A DNA stretch of 23,567 nt, taken from positions 1 through 23,567 of the forward strand of contig JBGVLO010000277.1 of the NCBI GenBank assembly GCA_045124315.1, written 5' to 3'. The translations under genes were made by a program, and so were the position numbers. The notes under the pieces were generated by a model, which saw nothing but the letters and a program-made list of their open reading frames with translations, searched no databases and had not been told where the DNA came from. The stretch's first letter is position 1; each line of letters starts with the position of its first letter. Positions 6,593 to 13,921 of the stretch are shown here, one piece after another. The stretch is from CAG-411 sp045124315 (GTDB taxonomy: Bacteria; Bacillota; Clostridia; Lachnospirales; Lachnospiraceae).

Positions 6593-7375
6593 ATGACAGA
6601 GCTTGAGAAGTATTACAATAAGTTTAACGAAGAGAAGCGATTAAACAGCCGACATGGAAAGGTAGAATTTATTACCTCAATGAAATACATTCATGAGTAT
6701 TTAGAACAGATGGATTCACCAAAAGTGTTGGATGTAGGTGCAGGAACTGGAAGATATAGTGTGAGCCTTGCGGAAGAGGGCTATGATGTGACTGCAGTGG
6801 AGTTGGTGAAATACAACTTAGGAATTTTAAAATCTAAGGGAAGTTCGGTAAAAGCCTATCAGGGAAATGCCAAAAAGCTAAAACGGTTTTCGGATAGTTC
6901 CTTTGATCTTACGCTGGTATTTGGCCCTATGTATCATTTGTTTGGTATTGAGGAAAAGGTTCAGGCTTTGGCAGAAGCGGTTCGTGTTACAAAGAGTGGT
7001 GGCATAATTCTTGTGGCATATTGCATGAATGATTATGCGGTGATTCGACATGGATTTAAGGAGCGACACATAAAAGAAAGTATTGCGAACCACAAATTAT
7101 CAGATGATTTTCGTGTGTTGGCAGAAGAAGCGGATTTGTACGATTATATGCGAATTGAGGATATTGATAAGGTCAATGCAAGAGTGCCGGTGGAGCGAAT
7201 AAAGATTATTACACCGGATGGGCCGGCAAATCATATGCGTCAGGCTTTGAATGCTATGGATGAAGAAGAATTTCAGTATTTTATTCAGTACCATTTGTCT
7301 ACCTGCGAGCGTCAGGATATGATTGGTGCAGCCGCACATACATTGGATATTTTAAAAGTAACCAAGGAAGTGTAG
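6593..7375 (+). CDS. Class I SAM-dependent methyltransferase
   Basis: A 260-residue Rossmann-fold methyltransferase. The SAM-binding motif I is LDVGAGTGRY at about residues 46-55, followed by an acidic residue ending strand 2 (TAVEL, about residue 77). A motif IV-like segment LTLVFGPMYHLF is near residue 105. These features resemble the Methyltransf_11/25 groups. Substrate cannot be deduced. GGAG near 6583 precedes the ATG. It is followed after 44 bases by the Dabb-domain gene, and no terminator is seen between them, so they probably share a transcript. The RNA between the promoter and the start codon is about 80 bases long and structured. Confidence 0.85.
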   Translation: MTELEKYYNKFNEEKRLNSRHGKVEFITSMKYIHEYLEQMDSPKVLDVGAGTGRYSVSLAEEGYDVTAVELVKYNLGILKSKGSSVKAYQGNAKKLKRFSDSSFDLTLVFGPMYHLFGIEEKVQALAEAVRVTKSGGIILVAYCMNDYAVIRHGFKERHIKESIANHKLSDDFRVLAEEADLYDYMRIEDIDKVNARVPVERIKIITPDGPANHMRQALNAMDEEEFQYFIQYHLSTCERQDMIGAAAHTLDILKVTKEV

Positions 7376-7419
7376 TTGTGGATAAAATAATCAAGAAGGA
7401 TAAGAAAAGGAGAATAAGT

Positions 7420-7722
7420 ATGGTAAAGCATGTAATTTTATGGAAGATCAAGGAAGATAAGACAGAAGAAGAAAAGAAAATCATTCGTCAGAAAGTGAAA
7501 GAAGGATTGGAAGGATTAAAGGGACAGATTCCAGGATTAGTGGAAATTTCCGTACAAACTGAATTTCTAGCAAGTTCCACTGCAGACCTTATGTTGGATT
7601 CTTTGTTTGAGTCAGAGGTGGCATTGAAGGGGTATGCAGGACATCCGGCACATGTTGCAGTTGCAGATTCTGCAGTGCGTCCAAATATGGAAGTGCGTAT
7701 GTGTTTGGACTATGAATGTTAG
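7420..7722 (+). CDS. Dabb (stress-responsive alpha/beta barrel) domain protein
   Basis: A 100-residue single-domain protein with the Dabb ferredoxin-like fold. The N-terminal MVKHVILWKIKE, the central PGLVEISVQTEF and the C-terminal GHPAHVAVADSAVRP block are characteristic. Such proteins form dimeric barrels; their biochemical role in Firmicutes is mostly unknown. The start is ATG 7420, because AAAAGGAG (7405-7412) precedes it; a GTG at 7378 in frame lacks a site and would add 14 lysine-rich residues. It lies between a methyltransferase and a DUF6465-like gene (38 bases downstream), probably in one operon. Confidence 0.85.
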   Translation: MVKHVILWKIKEDKTEEEKKIIRQKVKEGLEGLKGQIPGLVEISVQTEFLASSTADLMLDSLFESEVALKGYAGHPAHVAVADSAVRPNMEVRMCLDYEC

Positions 7723-7760
7723 GAAAGAAGCAATTAAGTATTGAGAGGAGATGAGGGCGA

Positions 7761-8015
7761 ATGGCAAGAAAGTGTAGTGTGGAGCGTGCAGAAAGAACTG
7801 CAGGAGGCTTTGCGAGAGCGAAAAAGAATATCGTAATTCAGTATCAGGGAAGAGAACGAACCGAGCAGAATTTACTGGATTTGGTGAAGAAAGATGCTGT
7901 GAATCGTGGCGTAAAGGATGAAGATATTATGGAAGTGGATATGTACATAAAGCCGGAAGAGCAGATGGTATTCTATGTGATCAATAAAGAAATCAATGGA
8001 CAGATTGCCTTTTAA
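7761..8015 (+). CDS. DUF6465-like small protein
   Basis: An 84-residue protein with a basic N-terminus (residues 1-23), then the segment IVIQYQGRERTEQNLLDLVKK and the C-terminal VDMYIKPEEQMVFYVINKEINGQI. This pattern resembles the DUF6465 family common in Lachnospiraceae, judged from memory of its conserved IQYQG and YVKPEE...YVIN blocks. No signal peptide or membrane segment is present. Function is unknown. AGAGGAGATGAG (7743-7754) precedes the ATG. It is followed by MITE copy 2 and then the ParA gene. Confidence 0.65.
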   Translation: MARKCSVERAERTAGGFARAKKNIVIQYQGRERTEQNLLDLVKKDAVNRGVKDEDIMEVDMYIKPEEQMVFYVINKEINGQIAF

Positions 8016-8030
8016 ATATAAGAATGGGAC

Positions 8031-8060
8031 GTTACAGTTAACAGATATGTGAACTGTAAC
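8031..8060. mobile_element. 30-bp palindromic MITE-like element (copy 2)
   Basis: GTTACAGTT (8031-8039) and AACTGTAAC (8052-8060) are perfect 9-bp inverted repeats. The flanking 8-mers AATGGGAC (8023-8030) and AAAGGGAC (8061-8068) match at 7 of 8 positions, consistent with an aged target duplication. It lies between the DUF6465-like gene and the ParA gene, 33 bases before the latter's start. Confidence 0.6.
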
Positions 8061-8092
8061 AAAGGGACAAATGAGAAGGAGATGTAAGAAAG

Positions 8093-8851
8093 ATGGCAAT
8101 TACATTTGTAGTAGCAAATCAAAAAGGTGGAATTGGGAAGACAACAACAGCAACAACATTGGCTGGAATTTTGGGAAAGAGAAAAAAGACGTTATTGATC
8201 GATGCAGATCCACAGGGAAATAGTACAAGCACGTATCAGGCTGTGATTGAGGATCAGGCCACATTATACGATGTAATGGTCGATTCCGATAAACTTCCAC
8301 TAGAAGATGCAATCCAGCATATGGAGAACGGAGATATTGTTGCATCCGATCCTCTTTTGAGCAAAGCAGAGAAAATGCTGGATGGAGATGTGGAAGGGCT
8401 ATACCGACTAAAAGATGCCGTTGAGGCACTGGAGGGCTATGATTATATTGTGATCGATACCGCACCGTCTTTGAACGTGATTTTATACAATTGTTTGATC
8501 GCGGCAGATCAGGTGGTGATTCCGGTAACTGCAGATGCTTATGCTTTACAGGGACTAGAACAATTGCATGAGACCATAAAGGCTGTACAGAGAAGGCAGA
8601 ATCCGAATCTATCGATTGCCGGGTTATTATTAGTAAAATTTTCAGGACGGTCAAACCTTGAAAAAACAGTCCAGGTAGATTTGCATGAACTGGCTGACAA
8701 AATGGGTACCAAGTTGTTTGACACAGCCATACGTGAGTGTGTAAAGACGAAAGAGGCACAGACAAAGAAGAAACTATTAATTGATTATGCACCAAATTGC
8801 ACGACGATGCAGGATTATATTCGTTTTGTGGAAGAGTTATTACAGGATTAG
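8093..8851 (+). CDS. Orphan ParA/Soj-family ATPase
   Basis: A 252-residue deviant Walker P-loop ATPase. The ParA Walker A, KGGIGKTTT at residues 11-19, has the signature first lysine. LIDADPQGN follows at about 35-43, and a Walker B-like VIDTAPS is near residue 121. Family members position DNA, plasmids or large protein assemblies through ATP-driven dimerisation and non-specific DNA binding. No ParB gene or parS-like site is seen here, and the gene's neighbours are not plasmid genes, so it is an orphan ParA whose partner is unknown. AGAAGGAG (8073-8080) precedes the ATG. A lipoprotein gene follows after 21 bases and is probably co-transcribed. Confidence 0.88.
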   Translation: MAITFVVANQKGGIGKTTTATTLAGILGKRKKTLLIDADPQGNSTSTYQAVIEDQATLYDVMVDSDKLPLEDAIQHMENGDIVASDPLLSKAEKMLDGDVEGLYRLKDAVEALEGYDYIVIDTAPSLNVILYNCLIAADQVVIPVTADAYALQGLEQLHETIKAVQRRQNPNLSIAGLLLVKFSGRSNLEKTVQVDLHELADKMGTKLFDTAIRECVKTKEAQTKKKLLIDYAPNCTTMQDYIRFVEELLQD

Positions 8852-8872
8852 GCAAGGTAAGGAAAGGTTTGT

Positions 8873-9736
8873 ATGAGAAAAACAATTGCAATAATAAGTT
8901 GTTTGTTTTTGTTGTTTTCAGGTTGTGGAGAAAAAAACAATGAGCGTCAGCAGCCAGGAAACAGCTCTGTTCCAGCGACAGATGAAGTGAAAGTAACCGT
9001 TTTGGATATAGGGAAGGCAGATTGCATTGTGATCCAGACGAAGATGCATACAATTATGATCGATACTGGAGAAAAAAACAATGCAGATGAGATAGAAGAG
9101 TATCTAAATCAGGAAGGAATTACACATATTGATTATTTGGAATTGACCCATTATGATAAAGATCATATAGGAGGACTGCCAAAATTGCTAAAGGCAGGAG
9201 TTTCCTTTGATACCATTTATGCATATAATAAGCCGGTTGAGAGCAAAGCGTATCGAAAAATGACAGAGGCTTTGGAAGAGTATCAGAAGGAGCTGGTTTT
9301 TGTTGAAAAAGAGCAGATGCTGCAGGTGGATGACATTGTATTAGAAATCTACCCTCCGGAAAAAGAAGAATATAGGAATGACGGAGAAGAGGATGAGAAT
9401 GAATATTCAATTGTTACCAAAATGACCCACGGAAAGGATAGCTTTTTGTTTGCGGCAGATGCATGTGGAGAACGATTGCAGGAGTTGCCGGAGCAAATGG
9501 ACGTAGATGTGGATTATTTGAAAGTACCCCATCACGGAAGAAAGGACGATTATAGCGAAGAGTTTATTTCTTTGACCTCTCCGAAATATGCGGTTATTAC
9601 CTGCTCGGAAAAGAATCCGGCATCAAATAAGCTTGTACGAGAAATACAGAAAGCAAATGCCATGGATTTTGAAACAAAGGATGGTACAGTGGCAGCAGTC
9701 AGTACAGGAGACAGAATAACAGTGGATTGGCAGTAA
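8873..9736 (+). CDS. ComEC-like metallo-beta-lactamase-fold lipoprotein
   Basis: A 287-residue protein beginning with a lipoprotein signal: basic start, hydrophobic core, and lipobox LFSGC with Cys18. The mature part is an MBL-fold domain like the C-terminal domain of ComEC. It shows VTVLDIGKADC (about 41-51), the metal motif THYDKDHIGG (His93, Asp97, His98), Asp196 in FAADACGE, and VPHHGRKDD (His220-His221). Stand-alone ComEC-like domains may act as secreted nucleases or other hydrolases. Anchored on the outer face of the membrane, this one could act on extracellular DNA, but that is inference. The channel part of ComEC is absent. It sits just downstream of the ParA gene and 25 bases before the aminotransferase start. 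Confidence 0.85.
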   Translation: MRKTIAIISCLFLLFSGCGEKNNERQQPGNSSVPATDEVKVTVLDIGKADCIVIQTKMHTIMIDTGEKNNADEIEEYLNQEGITHIDYLELTHYDKDHIGGLPKLLKAGVSFDTIYAYNKPVESKAYRKMTEALEEYQKELVFVEKEQMLQVDDIVLEIYPPEKEEYRNDGEEDENEYSIVTKMTHGKDSFLFAADACGERLQELPEQMDVDVDYLKVPHHGRKDDYSEEFISLTSPKYAVITCSEKNPASNKLVREIQKANAMDFETKDGTVAAVSTGDRITVDWQ

Positions 9737-9761
9737 TATGCCTGGAAGGGACGGAAAACAG

Positions 9762-10958
9762 ATGATAGCAGAGGATATGTTAAAATTAGGAAAGACAAGT
9801 TCGGTGATTCGAGAGATTTTCGAATATGGAAATAAGAGAAAACAAGAAATAGGGGAAGAAAATGTGTTTGATTTTAGCTTGGGAAATCCAAGTATTCCTG
9901 CACCGGAAAGTGTAGGAAAGGCAATCCGTGATTTGTTGGAAGAGATGGATCCAACTCAATTACATGGATATACTTCTGCGCCGGGAGATAGTAAGGTGCG
10001 TGAAACAATTGCCACATATATCAATGAAACCCATGGAACCAATGTACGCGCGCAGGATATTTATATGACAGTGGGAGCGGCGGCGTCGTTAACAATCAGT
10101 ATCAAGGCATTAGCGGTTCCAGGTGATGAGTTTATTACTTTTACTCCGTTCTTTCCGGAATACCGTGTATTTGTGGAAGCGGCAGGTGCAAAGTTAGTTC
10201 CGGTGCCGTCCCGTGAAGAAGACTTTCAGATTGAGATGGAACGATTTGAAAAGGCCATTACTCCACACACGAAAGCTGTTATTGTGAATTCGCCGAACAA
10301 TCCATCCGGAGTCGTTTTATCAGAAGAGAACATTCAGGAAATGTGTGCAGTACTTCAAAAGAAACAAAAAGAATATGGTCATGCAATTTATTTGATTACC
10401 GATGAACCATATAGAGAATTGGTGTATGATGACATCAAAGTTCCGTATCTGATTAATTACTATGACAATACACTGGTTGGTTATTCGTTCAGTAAGTCTA
10501 TGTCATTGCCAGGGGAGAGGATTGGATATATTGTAGTCTCTAATAAAATGGAACAGTCGGAAGAAGTGTTTGCAGCTGTTTGTGGAGCAGGGCGTGCGTT
10601 GGGATATGTATGTGCATCCAGTATGTTCCAAAGAGTAGTTGCAAAGTGTATCGGACAGACCTCGGATGTATCTGTTTATAAAAAGAATAGAGATATTTTG
10701 TATGAAGGATTGACGAAGGCGGGATTTCAATGTGTGCATCCGGATGGTGCATTTTATTTATTTGTAAAAGCTATGGAGCCGGATGCAAAGGCATTTTGTG
10801 AAAAGGCGAAGGCACACGAATTGTTATTGGTACCGGCAGATGATTTTGGCTGCCCGGGATATGTGCGAATTTCTTATTGTGTATCTACAGAACAGATTGA
10901 AAAATCCTTACCGATATTTGAAAAATTGGCACAAGAGTATAAAAATGGATTGTGTTGA
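9762..10958 (+). CDS. PLP-dependent class I/II aminotransferase
   Basis: A 398-residue fold-type I aminotransferase. PLP-binding features are visible: the NSPNNPSG segment with the cofactor-contacting Asn near residue 180, the TDEPYREL segment with Asp214, the Schiff-base lysine Lys245 in SFSKSMSLPGER, and the arginine that follows. C-terminal GYVRISYC carries the carboxylate-binding Arg. It most resembles aspartate/aromatic aminotransferase-like enzymes, but substrate is not certain. ATG 9762 is chosen, since GGAAGGGACGG (9744-9754) lies at good distance; ATG 9738, one base after the preceding stop, lacks a site but could be used by coupling. It is likely in one transcript with the two genes before it. 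Confidence 0.88.
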   Translation: MIAEDMLKLGKTSSVIREIFEYGNKRKQEIGEENVFDFSLGNPSIPAPESVGKAIRDLLEEMDPTQLHGYTSAPGDSKVRETIATYINETHGTNVRAQDIYMTVGAAASLTISIKALAVPGDEFITFTPFFPEYRVFVEAAGAKLVPVPSREEDFQIEMERFEKAITPHTKAVIVNSPNNPSGVVLSEENIQEMCAVLQKKQKEYGHAIYLITDEPYRELVYDDIKVPYLINYYDNTLVGYSFSKSMSLPGERIGYIVVSNKMEQSEEVFAAVCGAGRALGYVCASSMFQRVVAKCIGQTSDVSVYKKNRDILYEGLTKAGFQCVHPDGAFYLFVKAMEPDAKAFCEKAKAHELLLVPADDFGCPGYVRISYCVSTEQIEKSLPIFEKLAQEYKNGLC

Positions 10959-11030
10959 TTGGGAAATAGTGGTAAAATGAAGACAGGAAACCTCAAATAC
11001 ATGCTTCATATATGAGAAGAGGTGATGTAT

Positions 11031-11351
11031 ATGCGTATGATGGTCGGAGACAATCGCTTTGAGAGTATTGGCGCTCGTTCGAATGATGCGAAAGTACAAC
11101 AGGGAAGAAATTTGGAACAACAGGCTGCAACAGTAGAGATGGAAAAGAATACGAAAAAGGCAGCTAGCGATGGTGTGGTGTTGGAACTTAGTAAGACAGG
11201 ATTAGGTACAGCGAATGTTGAAAAGGAAGAGAAGGTATCTTCTGAGATGACCAAAAAGGAAGAAAAAGAACAGCAAAAAGAAGCTGTAAGTGAACAAAAT
11301 GCAATACAACAGGAGCAGACACAGATGCTAGAGAATATTGACATTACATAG
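11031..11351 (+). CDS. Small charged hypothetical protein
   Basis: A 106-residue protein, not recognised. Methionine-rich start (MRMMVGDN), then a central hydrophobic patch GVVLELSKTGLG at about residues 48-59, and a Glu/Lys/Gln-rich C-terminal half predicted to be helical or disordered. No signal peptide or membrane segment. The ELSKTGL patch resembles short LELSxxG segments in small Lachnospiraceae proteins, some linked to flagella, but this is a weak impression. AAGAGGTG (11017-11024) favours ATG 11031 over the GTG and ATG at 11022 and 11025. A possible promoter (TTGTGT at 10950-10955, TAAAAT at 10973-10978, 17 bp apart) lies upstream. A strong terminator follows, so it may be transcribed alone. 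Confidence 0.65.
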   Translation: MRMMVGDNRFESIGARSNDAKVQQGRNLEQQAATVEMEKNTKKAASDGVVLELSKTGLGTANVEKEEKVSSEMTKKEEKEQQKEAVSEQNAIQQEQTQMLENIDIT

Positions 11352-11387
11352 TTACGAGAGAATGTTTGTCAAGTCAGATAATATGAG

Positions 11388-11423
11388 AAGGAACTGATGG
11401 GTGAAACCAGCAGTTCCTTTTTT
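11388..11423. terminator. Terminator between convergent genes
   Basis: AAGGAACTG (11388-11396) pairs perfectly with CAGTTCCTT (11411-11419), with TGG/CCA continuing the stem inside. A run of six T ends at 11423. On the minus strand the same hairpin is followed by a weaker TTCTCATATT, so it may also serve the AAA ATPase operon. Confidence 0.9.
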
Positions 11424-11455
11424 ATCTATATGTATGAAATTTCACTTTATCATAC

Positions 11456-12844
11456 TTAATGATTGGAAGGTAGATCTTCTTTTTCGATACAGGTTAGGAT
11501 TTCGTCGGTTGCATCCAATGATACAACACGGCTTGCATGGTTTGCAATTGCTATTTCTAGGTAATTACGAACATCTCTGGCATTGGCATAATTTTCTGGT
11601 TTGTTATTGGTGCGTTCCTCAAAATAGGTTTTTGCAGCAATTTTTGCATCGGCGGACAAGTGATATTCCTGCATCTGACATTGGGTCTCTAGAATCTGTA
11701 ATAATTCATCGCTGGTATAGTCCTCAAAATTGATAAAACGGTTAAATCGAGATTCTAACCCTGGGTTGGAGGATAAGAATTCTTTCATAGGCTCAGGATA
11801 ACCGGCTACAATTACAAGTAATTCATCTCGATGATCCTCCATTGCTTTTAACAAAGTATCTACTGCTTCCTGTCCAAAGTCATTTTCTCCTTTGTTTACG
11901 GTTAAAGAGTAAGCCTCATCAATAAATAAAATACCTCCCATTGCTTTGTCGATCATTTCTTTGGTTTTGGTGGCAGTCTGTCCAACATAGCCACTGACAA
12001 GACTAGAACGATCCACTTCCACTAATTGGCCGGAAGGCAATACCGCTAATTGTTTGAATATCTTACCGAGAATTCTTGCTACAGTAGTCTTTCCAGTACC
12101 TGGATTTCCGGAAAAAACCATATGTAAGGAAGAGGAAGAATTTTTGAAGCCTCTTTCTGCTCGTAGTTTTTGTACTCGTATAAGATTTACCAATCGATTC
12201 ACTTCTTCTTTTACCTGAGTGAGACCGGTTAACTGATTCAGTTCCTCTAGTAAAGCCTCTACGGTTTCTTCATCGGAAAGATCTGGTGTATCAGTAGGGG
12301 TGGAAGAGATGTCAGTTACTGGAAATAGCCGATCCGACGAATATTTCCATACCCCATATTCTTTCAGAAAGTTTTCCAACAAGGTAATATAGTTAGTCAA
12401 TGTTTCTACCGAACGGGAATCGGTTTGTTCTGTAGCATGACAAGAAATTAGCATCTGACCGTAAATTTTATAAGTATCTGTTAGAATTTGGGCTGCCTGA
12501 TGTTCATAAGGATCATTTGCAATCATTTTCTTTGCATCAGCTAAAACAAAATGTTTTAAAATAACAGGAGGCTGCTTGAGAAAGTCTGAACGAACACCTT
12601 CGTTCTCTTTGAAATTCTTAAGTGCACCGGAAGTAAGGTCAAATTGCAAATAATCACGAATGCAATTTAGCTCTTCCTGATCTATGGTTCCGTCCAAATC
12701 TACAAGATAGGAGGAGAATTTTAAAAATTCAATGCGTAGCATATCCTTTAAAGGAAGAGTTCGATTGTCTGTGGAATTTGCATCGATCAATGCACAAATC
12801 TGATAACAGGTTTGGATGCGGTCTTTTACTGTTTGTTCTATCAT
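11456..12844 (-). CDS. SpoVK/CbbX-like AAA ATPase with N-terminal TerB-like region
   Basis: A 462-residue protein. The C-terminal two thirds is an AAA domain of the SpoVK/CbbX type: Walker A GNPGTGKTT (246-254), the pore-loop region SGYVGQTATKT (284-294), Walker B ILFIDEAY (305-312), and sensor and arginine-finger segments around GLESRFNRF. CbbX proteins remodel Rubisco and SpoVK is linked to sporulation, so a remodelling role is likely, but the substrate here is unknown. The first 180 residues are helical, and residues 35-80 (FSSYLVDLDGTIDQEE) resemble a TerB-like acidic helical domain. AAAGGAT precedes the ATG. It follows the reductase gene by 25 bases on the same strand, indicating co-transcription. 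Confidence 0.82.
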   Translation of the reverse strand: MIEQTVKDRIQTCYQICALIDANSTDNRTLPLKDMLRIEFLKFSSYLVDLDGTIDQEELNCIRDYLQFDLTSGALKNFKENEGVRSDFLKQPPVILKHFVLADAKKMIANDPYEHQAAQILTDTYKIYGQMLISCHATEQTDSRSVETLTNYITLLENFLKEYGVWKYSSDRLFPVTDISSTPTDTPDLSDEETVEALLEELNQLTGLTQVKEEVNRLVNLIRVQKLRAERGFKNSSSSLHMVFSGNPGTGKTTVARILGKIFKQLAVLPSGQLVEVDRSSLVSGYVGQTATKTKEMIDKAMGGILFIDEAYSLTVNKGENDFGQEAVDTLLKAMEDHRDELLVIVAGYPEPMKEFLSSNPGLESRFNRFINFEDYTSDELLQILETQCQMQEYHLSADAKIAAKTYFEERTNNKPENYANARDVRNYLEIAIANHASRVVSLDATDEILTCIEKEDLPSNH

Positions 12845-12869
12845 AATGAGTATATCCTTTCACAAGAAA

Positions 12870-13601
12870 TTAAATCCAGCCACCGTCCAGACTTATAATC
12901 TGACCAGTCAAATATTGATTTTTGTGGGTGATTGCATAAACAAAATCGGCTACTTCCTCTGCGGTTCCTAAACGGCCTGCAGGAATTTCGTTTACTAAAT
13001 CTACTAGTTCTTCATCTGTGAGAAAATGATTCATCTCCGTGTCAATGGCGCCACACGCAATAGCATTTACCTGAATGTTACTAGGTGCAAGTTCTTTTGC
13101 CAGAGCTTTGGTAAATGCGTGGATACCACCTTTTGTAGTAGAATAAGCAACTTCACAAGAAGCACCTACATTCCCCCATACAGAAGAAATGTTAACGATT
13201 TTTCCGCTCTTTTTGTGAACCATTCCGGGAACAGCAAGTTTACAACAGTTAAATACGGAAGTAAGATTGTTGTTGATCATATGATTCCAGGAATCTGCAG
13301 TCATATCGGTTAAAAGACCAATATGGGAAATTCCTGCGTTATTTACGAGAATGTCTAAACTTCCATATAATTTTGTGATTTCTGAGAATAGTTGTTCTGC
13401 AGTGGAAAAATCACCTATATCACCAACAAAAGTATGACAGGACACTTGATAACTTTCGATTTCTTTTTTTACATTATCAAGCAGTTCCTTATTTCTCAAA
13501 CAATTGATTACTACATTGTAACCTTTTTTGGCGTATTTCACGGCGATTGCTTTTCCGATCCCCCTGGAGGAACCTGTAACTAAAACTGTTTTTTTTGACA
13601 T
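12870..13601 (-). CDS. SDR-family reductase, EF-P 5-aminopentanone reductase (YmfI)-like
   Basis: A 243-residue short-chain dehydrogenase with the classical SDR layout: TGSSRGIG (10-17) for NAD(P) binding, NNAG (87-90), the structural Asn near 111, Ser140, and YSTTK with catalytic Tyr153 and Lys157. It looks like FabG at first sight. The segment SSVWGNVGASCEVAYS, however, matches what I recall of YmfI, the enzyme that reduces the 5-aminopentanone modification on elongation factor P in Bacillus. The YmfI call rests on that motif only; a general FabG-like 3-oxoacyl reductase is the alternative. AAGGGG precedes the ATG. An extended -10 promoter lies upstream, and the AAA ATPase gene follows in the same operon. 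No fatty-acid synthesis genes are nearby. Confidence 0.8.
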   Translation of the reverse strand: MSKKTVLVTGSSRGIGKAIAVKYAKKGYNVVINCLRNKELLDNVKKEIESYQVSCHTFVGDIGDFSTAEQLFSEITKLYGSLDILVNNAGISHIGLLTDMTADSWNHMINNNLTSVFNCCKLAVPGMVHKKSGKIVNISSVWGNVGASCEVAYSTTKGGIHAFTKALAKELAPSNIQVNAIACGAIDTEMNHFLTDEELVDLVNEIPAGRLGTAEEVADFVYAITHKNQYLTGQIISLDGGWI

Positions 13602-13638
13602 AAAATCAACCCCTTTATCTAAAAAATCTTATAGAACT

Positions 13639-13647
13639 ATTATAGCA
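13639..13647 (-). promoter_or_regulatory. Extended -10 promoter of the reductase-AAA operon
   Basis: On the minus strand TGCTATAAT, a consensus -10 with the TGn extension; the -35 at 17 bp is poor (TTTTCT). The segment upstream, AGCATGCGTGCT, is a near-palindrome overlapping the TG extension. Transcription would start about 30 bases before the reductase start codon. Confidence 0.65.
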
Positions 13648-13676
13648 CGCATGCTTTAAAAAGAAAATGGATTCAG

Positions 13677-13705
13677 TTGCGTAGAAAATTCCTTTCTGCT
13701 ATACT
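13677..13705 (+). promoter_or_regulatory. Promoter of the LCP-like gene
   Basis: TTGCGT (13677-13682), a 17-bp spacer and TATACT (13700-13705), with TGC before the -10. It diverges from the minus-strand promoter about 35 bases away. The transcript would start near 13712 and run through the 135-bp element before reaching the gene at 13922. The whole 320-bp gap 13602-13921 therefore holds two divergent promoters and this element. Confidence 0.65.
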
Positions 13706-13723
13706 AAAGAATGCGATTTTACG

Positions 13724-13858
13724 GTAACAGTTCAGGTAGTCCTTGCACACATTGCTGTGCAAGGACGTATGAAAGTATAAATTAGGCGTGGCTCGCAGCA
13801 ATTTGCATGCGTAAGCTTGCTGTGAGCCGTAACAGGACACCCACGGCTGGACTGTTAC
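13724..13858. mobile_element. 135-bp MITE-like element with three hairpins (copy 3)
   Basis: Terminal inverted repeats GTAACAGTTCAG (13724-13735) and CTGGACTGTTAC (13847-13858) differ at one position. The 8-mer ATTTTACG flanks both sides (13716-13723 and 13859-13866). Inside are a perfect 11-bp hairpin (13739-13749 with 13756-13766), a 12-bp hairpin with one G-U (13790-13801 with 13817-13828), and directly abutting it a 30-bp unit 13829-13858 that resembles the short element at 3833-3863. There is no coding capacity. It lies in the leader of the LCP-like gene, so its RNA would be highly folded. Confidence 0.75.
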
Positions 13859-13921
13859 ATTTTACGGTTGCGAACATGTAAGTAATGTGAACAACACTCT
13901 ATAAAAAGGAGTATGAAATAT

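Noticed and set aside
8016..8092. parS site for the ParA gene
   Set aside because: No sequence like TGTTTCACGTGAAACA is present; the palindrome here is the mini-element.
8100..9053. A 317-codon open frame on the minus strand opposite the ParA and lipoprotein genes
   Set aside because: It is antisense to two clear genes with intact motifs, has low-complexity Leu/Ser/His-rich content typical of shadow frames, and spans their junction.
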